Virus record (IMG/VR): IMGVR_UViG_3300020410_000060
Coordinates: 1 to 24,333 of that record
Source: a virus
DNA: 24,333 nucleotides
Reading direction: 5' to 3' (one strand)
Below, piece by piece: positions 12,991 to 20,739 of the stretch (position 1 is its first letter; each line of letters opens with the position of its first letter). The notes under the pieces are model-generated. The model was not told where the DNA came from. It did not search any database and saw only the letters and a program-made list of their open reading frames with translations. The position numbers and the translations under genes were made by a program.

Positions 12991-14595
12991 CTACCATTTT
13001 ACTTCATTACCCATCTCTTTTGAGTACCAGCGAGTTCCCTCACTGTCTACAAAGGTAGAATCTTCGGGTTTTACTTCTCCAAAGACCCCTGCTGGGAGTA
13101 TATCGTCTTCTATCATCTTTTGTTGTTCTGCATATAACAAATCTTTCACTTGTTTATCAGTAAGGTGATAGAAGTATTCTGTGGTTATAAACCAACTGAA
13201 TAATACTAAATTCATTACCATGTCATCATGATATCCTCTGTCAGCCTCATATGAGTTTCCCTTAGTGACAAAGGTCATCAATTCTGTTATCGTTGCACGA
13301 TCTACAAGATGTAATCGTTTTTCTTCTAACAATTCCTTGAGTGTAGAGCATCCTACCCGTTTAATCTTTTTATTAACGGTTACTCCAATATCCTCTGCTT
13401 TTAATTGTCCTTGTACAAAGACATTTGGATATTCAATATCATAGTGCAACTGAGTTGCAACCATTCCACCCTCTGCATTATTTTCTATAATTACTAATGC
13501 TTCGTTGTAAGCTCGTACATACTTATTTATAATATCGGGAAACAGCATAGGACTTATCATACTGTCACGATATGTTGCAACCTGTTCGAAAGGTTGTGTT
13601 GATACATCAAATACTGTGAATGTAGAGAAGTCCATACCTCTACCTTTTGCAACATCAACCGTACAGATGTAATCATGTCCCTCTTTGGGTTTTTTATATA
13701 TGTTGACACCATCCCTGTTCCATTCAGGTTCCCATGCTTTCATACCTAACAAGGTGTCTGAGTTAATTAATGTATTACCAGTACCTAAGAATGAGTTACC
13801 ATACTCTTGTTCAAACTGGGCCTCTGAGGTGTTTGCTATGGTCATCTCTTTCCATTTTTCATCACGGCCCGGCACATCGTACCAGTGTATTATAAAGTGC
13901 TTGTATTCTGACTGTTCATGTACTGCAGACTCGTATATTCTATGGAACATATTACCCACACCGTTTGCAGTTGAGGTTATAATAACTTTTGAATCTTTAC
14001 CTGATGTAATAACGGGATATGTTGCAGTGTAGAATGTATCTGCATCATCTACGAATGCAAACTCATCGAGATATAGTAAGTTGATTGACATACCACGAAT
14101 CGAACTTGAAGATGTTGCAGCTGCAACTACTTTCGAATCGTTTGAAAATTCTATTGAACCTTTGTTAAGAATCTTGACGCCTGGTTGTAAAAAGAATGGT
14201 ACAGACTCTAACATGGTTACGATTCTTGCAATCATCTCCCTTGCAATTGCACCTTTGTTAGCAAGAACAGCGACAGTTACTTCGGGATGAAATAGTAGAT
14301 ACCATAGTAAGTATGCACATGATGTAATTGACTTACCACTCTGTCTAGATGCAAGAACTATATTGAATCTGTTCTGATCGTAAAACTCTATTAGTTCTTC
14401 TTGATATCCACGAAGTTGAAAAGGAACCATACCCTCATCTAGGGATATGATTTGAGTATAATTTTCGATGAAATGAACTGGGTCTTTAGAACACTTTAAG
14501 TATTCATTCAGTTCTTCCTCGGTATACTGTGTCTCGACACCAGCTCTCTTGATGAGAGTATTGCCGAGATATCCTTCGTTTACTGGTTTAACCAT
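12991..14595 (-). CDS. gp17: Terminase large subunit gp17
   Basis: gp17 is the packaging ATPase and headful nuclease. With the ATG at 14593-14595 it has 534 aa. ATPase: Walker A SRQSGKS (83-89), Walker B LLYLDE (173-178), coupling motif TSTA (207-210). Nuclease (RNase H fold): D314 in CTVDVAKG, E371 in IIENNAEGG, D457/D458 in HDDMV; the D-to-E spacing of 57 equals that of T4 D401-E458. I chose this ATG because the conserved part begins at about residue 9 (YLGNTLIKRAGVE). It overlaps the upstream gene by 16 nt. A TTG at 14616 would add seven residues. An internal TATAAATA lies at 13524-13531. Confidence 0.96.
   Translation of the reverse strand: MVKPVNEGYLGNTLIKRAGVETQYTEEELNEYLKCSKDPVHFIENYTQIISLDEGMVPFQLRGYQEELIEFYDQNRFNIVLASRQSGKSITSCAYLLWYLLFHPEVTVAVLANKGAIAREMIARIVTMLESVPFFLQPGVKILNKGSIEFSNDSKVVAAATSSSSIRGMSINLLYLDEFAFVDDADTFYTATYPVITSGKDSKVIITSTANGVGNMFHRIYESAVHEQSEYKHFIIHWYDVPGRDEKWKEMTIANTSEAQFEQEYGNSFLGTGNTLINSDTLLGMKAWEPEWNRDGVNIYKKPKEGHDYICTVDVAKGRGMDFSTFTVFDVSTQPFEQVATYRDSMISPMLFPDIINKYVRAYNEALVIIENNAEGGMVATQLHYDIEYPNVFVQGQLKAEDIGVTVNKKIKRVGCSTLKELLEEKRLHLVDRATITELMTFVTKGNSYEADRGYHDDMVMNLVLFSWFITTEYFYHLTDKQVKDLLYAEQQKMIEDDILPAGVFGEVKPEDSTFVDSEGTRWYSKEMGNEVKW
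13524..13531 (-). promoter_or_regulatory. Internal TATAAATA in gp17, uncertain
   Basis: An exact late octamer on the coding strand inside gp17, about 600 nt before the next gene start (gp18, which has its own promoter). It encodes part of an Ile-Ile-Asn-Lys stretch. It is probably fortuitous, recorded because exact copies were seen only on the coding strand. Confidence 0.2.
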
Positions 14596-15137
14596 AAATT
14601 TTCTGGCGGTGTCCAAGACCCCGTGTATTCATATCTATTTGGATACGGATTATTTGCACAATCAGTTTCCAATGTCAAAATTTTACTTGGAAACTCAGTG
14701 TAAATATCTTGTATCATATCGTGTTGAGTTTTTAATCGTTGATAACTTGCATTTAAAAGATCATCGTTGATCTCGTATCCATCTAATCGTGCTGTTCTAG
14801 CTCTTGATGATGCAAGTGAATTTGGTCTAGGCCCATCTGATGTCATTGAAATAGCATAACTAACAACTTGTTCTAAAGTGTTTTCTCTTTGTAAATAAAA
14901 GATTACATCGGCAAATTCAATTACCTGTCTATGGTTTCCACCTTCCCATTGTATAGGATGAAATTTACCTACAATGTCATTTGTTTTTGTCAACCAATTA
15001 TTGACCTTTGTAGTTCTATCCTCATAAAAGTCACATGATATTTCTCCTAAACCTTCATGAGATGGTGTACCATTTACAATCTCGTCATGTAAGTACCAAC
15101 TACCAACTCTAAAGTTACTAATTATTAATCGTCTCAT
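14580..15137 (-). CDS. Small sulfotransferase-like protein (185 aa)
   Basis: Sulfotransferases move a sulfuryl group from PAPS to hydroxyl or amino groups. The start MRRLIISNFRVGSWYLHDEI has the form of the 5'-phosphosulfate-binding loop after beta-strand 1 (RVGSWYL, residues 10-16), comparable to the RSGST-type loop of Stf0-like enzymes. FYLQRENTLEQVVSYA (80-95) fits the 3'-phosphate-binding motif, with R84 and S93 nine residues apart. The protein is short and the loop lacks a lysine, so catalysis is uncertain. The ATG at 15135-15137 overlaps the methyltransferase stop as ATGA, with GGAGGA 7 nt upstream; the TTG at 15155 is therefore rejected as start. It lies between gp16 and gp17, unlike T4. 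Confidence 0.65.
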   Translation of the reverse strand: MRRLIISNFRVGSWYLHDEIVNGTPSHEGLGEISCDFYEDRTTKVNNWLTKTNDIVGKFHPIQWEGGNHRQVIEFADVIFYLQRENTLEQVVSYAISMTSDGPRPNSLASSRARTARLDGYEINDDLLNASYQRLKTQHDMIQDIYTEFPSKILTLETDCANNPYPNRYEYTGSWTPPENLWLNQ

Positions 15138-15700
15138 ACATAGTCCTCCATCCAACCTAATCGGATTAATTCTTTGAATGCTCTATCATGTTTATTTACA
15201 TAATCGATCATTCCCTCTTGTTCTTCTCCATCACCATCCATATACTCCTGTGGAAATACTCTACCATTGACTTCTAACATATTTGTTTTGTTTATCAATG
15301 CATCTATCTCAGGTATACCTTTGTGTAGGTATATGTCTGCTTCAGGCCACTTACCCATTTTGAAAAAATCATGATGTATAATATCCCAATGAGGGTACAT
15401 ACCTTTTGTATATACACAAGCCCATGGGTTATTATCTATACTGATGCATTTTTCAGCACCGTAATATTCTGCAAGATGGAGTAGAACACCTGTCCCACCT
15501 CCTAGATCACATACAGTTTTACCAGCTGCATGTTCCTTTAACCAGTTTTCATATGGATTGTAATCCTCTACATTATCAATATCTTTCCAGTAATCAGTTT
15601 GATGACGGGTCAGATGTCCCAAAGCTAATAACCAAAAGGCTTCTCCTTCCTTTACTTCGGGTATAGGTATCGATTTATATTCTTCAAGTTTCTCGAACAT
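15134..15700 (-). CDS. Class I SAM-dependent methyltransferase (188 aa)
   Basis: The protein has the Rossmann-type SAM motif I VCDLGGGTGVL (about 63-73), the acidic end of beta-2 in CISIDNNPW (D89), and a post-II HHDFFK segment (109-114) with D111. The C-terminal part (NTNMLEVNGRVFPQEY region) looks like the usual late strands. No DNA-methyltransferase catalytic motif such as DPPY/NPPY or a PC cysteine motif is visible, so a protein or small-molecule substrate is more likely than DNA. The ATG overlaps the end of gp16 by 17 nt, and the stop is coupled to the sulfotransferase-like gene by ATGA. So both enzymes are embedded in the terminase operon. Confidence 0.82.
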   Translation of the reverse strand: MFEKLEEYKSIPIPEVKEGEAFWLLALGHLTRHQTDYWKDIDNVEDYNPYENWLKEHAAGKTVCDLGGGTGVLLHLAEYYGAEKCISIDNNPWACVYTKGMYPHWDIIHHDFFKMGKWPEADIYLHKGIPEIDALINKTNMLEVNGRVFPQEYMDGDGEEQEGMIDYVNKHDRAFKELIRLGWMEDYV

Positions 15701-16097
15701 CTTTCTTAGACTCCTTTTTCAGGAACTTTTGCAACTCACTTGTTGAACCTACATACAAATGATTATGTTGTGTCCTGACTGAACTATCCTCCTTCTCAAG
15801 GTCTTTTAATTTCTTCTGTATATCTATCAACTTTTCTGCAGTCTCAGATACAGTTTTAATTAATTGACCAGCAACCTCGTATGCACGCGGGTGTTCTGTT
15901 TCTTTGGAAAGTTCTAGTATGCCATCTATTGCATCTTGTCCTCTCTCAACGAGGTCATATAAATTCTCACGGGCATACCTGTAGTCTGTTTCGATATTCT
16001 TATCCCTATCAGGAACTTTGACTAATTTAGTTTCTTGTTTGATATCACTATTGATATCTAGAAGATTATCTAATTTTTGATCTATCTCTTTTGTCAT
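15684..16097 (-). CDS. gp16: Terminase small subunit gp16
   Basis: gp16 recognises DNA and regulates the large terminase. This 137-aa protein (T4: 164 aa) is mostly coiled coil: DTRYRYAREN-like helix (about residues 37-48), NLYDLVERGQDAIDGILELSKE (about 46-67), then ETAEKLIDIQKKLKDLEKE (about 86-104). The central RAYEVAGQLIKTVSE is the hallmark helix of the family. The C-terminus is polar and basic. It starts two bases after the gp15 stop. The gene order gp15-gp16 is the T4 order. Confidence 0.9.
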   Translation of the reverse strand: MTKEIDQKLDNLLDINSDIKQETKLVKVPDRDKNIETDYRYARENLYDLVERGQDAIDGILELSKETEHPRAYEVAGQLIKTVSETAEKLIDIQKKLKDLEKEDSSVRTQHNHLYVGSTSELQKFLKKESKKDVRET

Positions 16098-16099
16098 AA

Positions 16100-17149
16100 C
16101 TAAGCATCACCAGCGAGGTCTTCACTATATGTAGTACCCCCACCTTCATCATAAAAAGTTACCGTTTCTGCAACTACAAATGAATCTGATGGATCAACTG
16201 AACCAACAAATTTCAATGTAGTATTTGCATTTATTGTGATTGCATTATTCAATACTATTGACAACTTATCACTTGCAATACTTTCAACGGTAGGATTCGT
16301 TGTTAAATTGGTTCCGAATACTTCGTCACCAACACTTATCTTACTATTTATTGCAGTTGCAAAGGTCACTCCTTGAGAATTAGAAACTGCATTTGCAACT
16401 TCACCGAAAGCTGGTTCATAGTGTTTAACCTCTTTAACCAATCCTGAATTGTTAATTTGAGTTGTGGTAAACCCAGCTTTCAAATCAGTATTGATATAAT
16501 CTCTTTCGATAACATTCTTGATAACCTCTCCAGTATAAACAGGGCCAAAGAAGTATGTCTTCATAGTAAATTCTAATGTATATTCTATAACTCTTCTTTC
16601 TTCAAATGAACCTTCATACATATCTTCCATTGCAATTGAGTTAAGTATGACTGGTACATCTCTTACTTCACTCATACTGTCAACCATTTTCATTGCAACG
16701 GTATATTCAGGTTGGAAGTAAGGAACTATTTGTTCTACTATTTGAAGTGCATCGATAGCGTTCTTTGCAAGTATTGATAAAGAGAAGTTAATATTGTAAG
16801 GTGATGGTTGATATTGGAATCCTCTTTTTCCAACATCACTCGTTTCCATTACAGTCTTTTGTGTTCTTATAATTTTATTTTGTTGTCTACTCGGATCATA
16901 TTCTAATCCAGTCATTTCAAAAGCCATACGAGGTAGAGATATAGAAGTTACTGCACCATCTCTTTGTTTTGCATCTTCTGTCAATCTCAATAAAAATTTT
17001 TGTTTTGGGCCATAGGATATAGGTACTTTCTGTTGAGTGAGTACAGTCCCATCTGATTGTGTTTTCTTAATATCAATGTTATTGAACAATGTACCGAAAA
17101 CTGAAATCGATCTTTTTATAGTTTCGTTGTAAAAATAAGTTCCAAACAT
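16100..17149 (-). CDS. gp15: Tail completion/sheath stabiliser gp15 with C-terminal beta module
   Basis: gp15 caps the tail and joins it to the neck. The 349-aa protein starts MFGTYFYNETIKRSISVFGTL and keeps the VPISYGPKQKFLLRLTED (about 42-59) and SLPRMAFEMTGLEYDP (71-86) segments, the family signature. T4 gp15 is 272 aa; the extra length is a C-terminal module at about 255-316 with the pattern ISVGDEVFGTNL ... PTVESIASDKLSIVLNNAIT. This is a short beta-rich unit common in marine phage structural proteins and plausibly surface-exposed. The ATG overlaps the gp14 stop as TAATG. Confidence 0.93.
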   Translation of the reverse strand: MFGTYFYNETIKRSISVFGTLFNNIDIKKTQSDGTVLTQQKVPISYGPKQKFLLRLTEDAKQRDGAVTSISLPRMAFEMTGLEYDPSRQQNKIIRTQKTVMETSDVGKRGFQYQPSPYNINFSLSILAKNAIDALQIVEQIVPYFQPEYTVAMKMVDSMSEVRDVPVILNSIAMEDMYEGSFEERRVIEYTLEFTMKTYFFGPVYTGEVIKNVIERDYINTDLKAGFTTTQINNSGLVKEVKHYEPAFGEVANAVSNSQGVTFATAINSKISVGDEVFGTNLTTNPTVESIASDKLSIVLNNAITINANTTLKFVGSVDPSDSFVVAETVTFYDEGGGTTYSEDLAGDA

Positions 17150-18009
17150 TATGGTTCACCAAACGGATTTACTTCACTAAAGTCTAAGTAATCATTATCT
17201 TTAGCTTCGAACTCTACATTCTGTGCAGAATGGTCTGTACCAAATGTCATGACATCTGTAATTGCAGCTATTACTCTTGCACAACTTGATGATGCACCTG
17301 TTAGTGTATCACCCACTTGTAGTGTTCTAGTGTTATCCTTAATTGAAAGTTTTCTAGATTGTGGTTGCCATAGCACAACCTCTCCAACTGTCGTTGCAAC
17401 ACCGTTGATTACTGTTGTTAGATTCTCTCCGACTGTATAGTTTCCAGTACCAGTTTGCATAGTTAGTTCTATTGTGTAAGCTGAATCTGCCTCTACCAAG
17501 TCTGCAGATGTTCCTGTATCGAAATCTTCTCCACCGTATGAGAAGAGTGAACATCTCATCTTAAAGACAAACATTTTTCCTAATTGGAAGAAAGGGTCTT
17601 GGTCTTCTACAAAATTTATTTCAAACATTGAACCTGTGAGAGGAAAATATATTACATCCCCTTCATTAGGTCTAAGTGATGTTGCAAGATTTGAGTCTAG
17701 AGAAATAAATCTCTCCCATGTTCTGAGAGACATTACAAATGTTGCTTCCTCTTGAATTTGAACACCAAACTTAGAAACTAGGTCTCCTTCTCCTTCGAAA
17801 CCCTCAGTGTTCTCTAGATACATCTCGACAGAATAGGCGTCACCGAATCTTGACTGAACATCGTCATTCAATATACTGTCTTCCTCTATAATTTGTCTTG
17901 GTAGATATAAGACATCGTGTCCATAGAATCGTAATGACTCTACTACCAAATCCTCATAGAGGTGCTGTTCTGTCTTTACAGCATGATTAAAATAATTATT
18001 TGTAGGCAT
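17149..18009 (-). CDS. gp14: Neck protein gp14 with inserted beta module
   Basis: gp14 works with gp13 to complete the head neck so that the tail can join. The 286-aa protein (T4: 256 aa) has the family start (NNYFNHAVKTEQHLYEDLVVESLRFYGHDVLYLPR, about 4-38, described here by position) and SRFGDAYSVEMYLENTEGFEGEGD (53-76). FELNFVEDQ-like and FQLGKMFVFKMRCSLFSYGGE (141-161) segments follow. An extra beta-rich module sits at about 180-252 (NYTVGENLTTV ... VVLWQPQSRKLSI ... LQVGDTLTGASSSCARV), a type of repeat found in exposed parts of marine phage proteins. The start is four bases after the gp13 stop. Confidence 0.93.
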   Translation of the reverse strand: MPTNNYFNHAVKTEQHLYEDLVVESLRFYGHDVLYLPRQIIEEDSILNDDVQSRFGDAYSVEMYLENTEGFEGEGDLVSKFGVQIQEEATFVMSLRTWERFISLDSNLATSLRPNEGDVIYFPLTGSMFEINFVEDQDPFFQLGKMFVFKMRCSLFSYGGEDFDTGTSADLVEADSAYTIELTMQTGTGNYTVGENLTTVINGVATTVGEVVLWQPQSRKLSIKDNTRTLQVGDTLTGASSSCARVIAAITDVMTFGTDHSAQNVEFEAKDNDYLDFSEVNPFGEP

Positions 18010-18013
18010 TCAC

Positions 18014-18829
18014 TTACCCCATTAAGTCCATGACGGGAAGTTCGTAATTTAATCGAGACTCCTCTTCTAGTTTTGTTATCTCCTCTTGTGCTTGTGCTTT
18101 CATTTCTGATGCATTTAAAGTCACCCCGCCAGGCAATGCAACCCCCTCAAACTTGGATAGATTTTCTCCCCATTGATACTTCACTAATGCAGTTGAATAT
18201 CTTTTCAACCACATATCATTGTAGATATCTGTGAAGTCTGTTGGGTCTATTTTTCTATGACATTCTATGATTATGAATTCGTTACCACTTAAAGCTTCGA
18301 TATCCATATCAAGATACAATCTATTCATGTGTTGTTTATATCTTATTGGTACTTGACCAACAAGTATATTATCCATCATGGTAATGTGTTGTTGTACCAT
18401 TTCGTAGTATAATATATTTGTTGCAGATAAATCATAAAGGTCATTCAACCTTAACTGATATCTTAAATCAAACATGTTTAAATTATGTTTGTCATTGAAA
18501 GGGAAGATTCTATTTACGGCTAATACAAACTCAGGTAAAACGATATAATTTTGTTGTTGTTTTACTTGTTCATTATCATACGCATGAGTTCCAGCCACAT
18601 TCTCTGTGAATGTTTCATCTGATCTCATCGTAGTTTTCTTTGCGTCTGTTATTTGGTGCTTGAGATAAACTCTGATAGAACCGTCATAATGGTACTCTTG
18701 GAAGTATTGAATGGCCTCATCCAGTCTATCATCAAACTGGTCATCGTCCACATTGATATCTAAAACTGGAGCTCCCAGTTTTCTTTTAACATATTCTTTT
18801 AATGATGCTTTACTGTTTGGTATTGCCAT
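18014..18829 (-). CDS. gp13: Neck protein gp13
   Basis: gp13 is the head-completion neck protein that binds the portal after packaging. The 271-aa protein (T4: 309 aa) has the typical opening with SKASLKEYVKRKLGAPVLDINVDDDQFDDRLDEAIQYFQEYHYDG (residues about 6-50, given by position) and the later YLDMDIEALSGNEFIIIECHRKIDPT (about 171-197) and WLKRYSTALVKYQWGENLSKFEG (about 208-230) segments. A TATAAATA promoter and an AAAGGAA site precede the ATG. It heads the transcript gp13-gp14-gp15-gp16. Confidence 0.95.
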   Translation of the reverse strand: MAIPNSKASLKEYVKRKLGAPVLDINVDDDQFDDRLDEAIQYFQEYHYDGSIRVYLKHQITDAKKTTMRSDETFTENVAGTHAYDNEQVKQQQNYIVLPEFVLAVNRIFPFNDKHNLNMFDLRYQLRLNDLYDLSATNILYYEMVQQHITMMDNILVGQVPIRYKQHMNRLYLDMDIEALSGNEFIIIECHRKIDPTDFTDIYNDMWLKRYSTALVKYQWGENLSKFEGVALPGGVTLNASEMKAQAQEEITKLEEESRLNYELPVMDLMG

Positions 18830-18854
18830 AAGTAGTATTCCTTTCGTATACTAC

Positions 18855-18862
18855 TATTTATA
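18855..18862 (-). promoter_or_regulatory. T4-type late promoter for the neck/terminase operon
   Basis: An exact TATAAATA followed by GTAGT on the coding strand, in the 39-nt gap between the 86-aa gene and gp13. Predicted transcription starts about 20 nt before the gp13 ATG, leaving an AGGA ribosome-binding site in the leader. Confidence 0.78.
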
Positions 18863-18868
18863 CCTTTT

Positions 18869-19129
18869 CTATTCTTGGAAATAAGTTTTATGCTGAAGAC
18901 GGTCAAGTTTCTCATCTATCTTCTGAATCGATGATAAAACTCTCTCAAAATCGGCCTCGATTTGTTCTCTTGTTGCGTAATCTCTTGCGATTTCTTCTCT
19001 TGTTTTATTGACGAGAATGTCTAGTCTTTTTTGCTCAGATAAAACATTACGAATCAGAAACCCAAGTGGGAGAATGATTACCGTCATCAATAGATTCCAA
19101 ATTATGTAGGGTGATATCGTAATTTCCAT
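18869..19129 (-). CDS. Membrane-anchored coiled-coil protein (86 aa)
   Basis: The 86-aa protein has an N-terminal hydrophobic helix (about residues 6-27, YIIWNLLMTVIILPLGFLIR) followed by a charged helical domain. The later heptad-like part (about 58-78, FERVLSSIQKIDEKLDRLQ) suggests a coiled coil. I recall similar small proteins in marine phages but know no function; an anchored spanin-like or holin-regulating role would fit the topology but is speculation. The ATG is exactly 5 nt after CATAAATA with no Shine-Dalgarno sequence in the 17-nt gap, so a leaderless message is predicted. It is followed by gp13. Confidence 0.75.
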   Translation of the reverse strand: MEITISPYIIWNLLMTVIILPLGFLIRNVLSEQKRLDILVNKTREEIARDYATREQIEADFERVLSSIQKIDEKLDRLQHKTYFQE

Positions 19130-19134
19130 ACGAT

Positions 19135-19142
19135 TATTTATG
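19135..19142 (-). promoter_or_regulatory. Late promoter with predicted leaderless start (86-aa gene)
   Basis: The coding strand reads CATAAATA-atcgt-ATG. The octamer-to-ATG distance is 5 nt, identical to gp20 and the tail-tube-like gene. The element sits in a 17-nt gap after the oxygenase stop (19147) and no ribosome-binding site is visible. Confidence 0.65.
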
Positions 19143-19146
19143 TAAT

Positions 19147-19818
19147 TTAACCCTTTACTTTAGGGTCATCTATATGAAATCTATTCCATTGATAATCAAT
19201 AGGTATATCAGTATCACCACCCATTCGGTGTGTAACTGTATTAAATGCAACACTATATCGGTCTTTACTGGTTGTATTAGGTTCAACCATGTGTATAAGA
19301 CCGCTAGGGAAGAGTAGAAGGGTTCCTGTTACTGGTGATACCTCGAATGATTCTCTCTGTTTGTTATTATGTGGGAAGTCACTAACTGTATCTGCACCTT
19401 CTTTTATTGCAACAAAATTACCCTCATCACCGTCTGCATGTACATAAAATGCACCACTTAACCAACAACCATTATGTCTATGAGGTTTATTCCATGCACC
19501 TTTGTCATTTATATTACCCCACATATTACCCAAACTTACACTTGCCTGAGTTGTATCCACGGCTAACCAAGGAAGAACTTTATGATTATATTTGTCCTTG
19601 ATTACACGGTTGAGTTTAGCCCAGGCGGGGCGATTTTCGAAGCCATCGTTTGATTGCCAACCTGTATATGCGTTAGATACTTGTCTACCGACTGGGTCTT
19701 TCTTTCTCACTGTATCCATATCATTTTTCAATGATAAAAGATATTCCTCTGTTACCAATCCTTCCTCTACGAGATTAAACTCGAACAAGTAAGTAGGAAA
19801 CAATAATCTAACTGACAT
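19147..19818 (-). CDS. 2OG-Fe(II) oxygenase, TIGR02466/2OG-FeII_Oxy_5-like
   Basis: The 223-aa protein matches the layout of the putative 2OG-Fe(II) oxygenase family common in marine bacteria and phages. It has SLGNMWGNINDKGAWNKPHRHNGCWLSGAFYVH with the metal-side histidines at H113/H115 (about residues 95-127, by position) and GTLLLFPSGLIHMVEP with the distal H176. R187 follows in DRYSVAFN as the 2OG anchor. The N-terminus FPTYLFEFNL is also typical. The substrate is unknown. It starts three bases after the upstream stop and is part of the accessory operon. Confidence 0.88.
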   Translation of the reverse strand: MSVRLLFPTYLFEFNLVEEGLVTEEYLLSLKNDMDTVRKKDPVGRQVSNAYTGWQSNDGFENRPAWAKLNRVIKDKYNHKVLPWLAVDTTQASVSLGNMWGNINDKGAWNKPHRHNGCWLSGAFYVHADGDEGNFVAIKEGADTVSDFPHNNKQRESFEVSPVTGTLLLFPSGLIHMVEPNTTSKDRYSVAFNTVTHRMGGDTDIPIDYQWNRFHIDDPKVKG

Positions 19819-19821
19819 AAT

Positions 19822-20739
19822 CTATTCTCTATCTATTTTTTCTGACTCCGAACCATCCCAATTCAAATCAGTCAACTCACGCTGCTTATCTTTGAAGCTT
19901 TGGTGAGCTGGACATTCAGGTGGTGGTGTTTCTCCCCCATCTGTAGGTTTACCATAGAGTCTTGATTTGGGTTTCCAAATCTTAGCACTTCTATATCCAC
20001 CTATATTTAATTGGTCATTCGGTAGTCCAGTTTCATCATCCACCAGTTTTAACTCCCTTTGCCATTTTTGCATACTATCAGGATGTATTGCATGTTGTCC
20101 ATGCCATGCTTCTGCATCTTGATAATAATATGTAGATGCCCATTCTTCCCTCTTGAAAGGAAAAATTTGTACAAGCGGTGTTCCCGCTTCTATTGTAAAC
20201 GAATGATTAACCTTTGGATAAAAAATAATTTGTGCATTATCCATATTAATATTGAAGCGGTCAGAATCAATCACTCCTTGCCAACATGCGAAGTATTTAT
20301 TTGAGAACATAAATGGATCAAGAAAGAGGACTGAATAACCTTCGGGTGTAATCATGTTCCAGTTTGAAGATATTTTAAATGCATCTTTCACTGGGCCATC
20401 TGCACCCATATATTCTATAGAATCTTGTAGTTGTGCTGAAGGATGTGATTGTGAAAAATGACTTGCAGTCGGAGAAGTTGAAAATTTTTCTGAATCATCA
20501 GGCCAATCCCAATCAGGCCCATTCATTACATCTATATCCTCTGTTGCAAGAATATAGTATCCCATAGTTAACCAATCTTGCATAGAAGGACAAGAACGAA
20601 TAGTCTGAGCCATTCTTCCTCTATGATCTACACGAACCTTTTGTTTCTTCCACCATTCAGGTTGCATCTCTCTAGCTGCAACTGGTCTAGTGTTTGCATA
20701 TGATTCTTTGTTAAATGTTCTAAACTCAATAGTAGGCAT
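19822..20739 (-). CDS. DUF6065-like protein (305 aa)
   Basis: The N-terminal part has a compact domain with RSCPSMQDWLTMGYYILATEDIDV (about 48-71, by position). A second part has NWNMITPEGYSVLFLDPF, then FACWQGVIDSDRFNINMD, then IEAGTPLVQIFPFKREEW (about residues 127-213). This pattern (CPS-x-x-DW-x-x-MGY, TPxGYSVLF, GxxDxDR, GxPLxQxxPFxR) is what I associate with DUF6065, a family seen near oxygenases in phages and bacteria. I know no biochemical function; the second half looks like a cupin-like beta fold. The C-terminus is polar and Pro-rich. The start overlaps the upstream oxygenase by 14 nt, suggesting coupled translation. Confidence 0.72.
   Translation of the reverse strand: MPTIEFRTFNKESYANTRPVAAREMQPEWWKKQKVRVDHRGRMAQTIRSCPSMQDWLTMGYYILATEDIDVMNGPDWDWPDDSEKFSTSPTASHFSQSHPSAQLQDSIEYMGADGPVKDAFKISSNWNMITPEGYSVLFLDPFMFSNKYFACWQGVIDSDRFNINMDNAQIIFYPKVNHSFTIEAGTPLVQIFPFKREEWASTYYYQDAEAWHGQHAIHPDSMQKWQRELKLVDDETGLPNDQLNIGGYRSAKIWKPKSRLYGKPTDGGETPPPECPAHQSFKDKQRELTDLNWDGSESEKIDRE

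Noticed and set aside
14595-14616. TTG start for gp17.
   Set aside because: It adds seven residues outside the conserved region; the ATG at 14595 is more likely, though no strong ribosome-binding site separates the two.
15137-15155. TTG start for the sulfotransferase-like gene.
   Set aside because: The ATG at 15137 has an ideal GGAGGA site and ATGA coupling, and it places the PAPS-loop strand at the N-terminus as expected.
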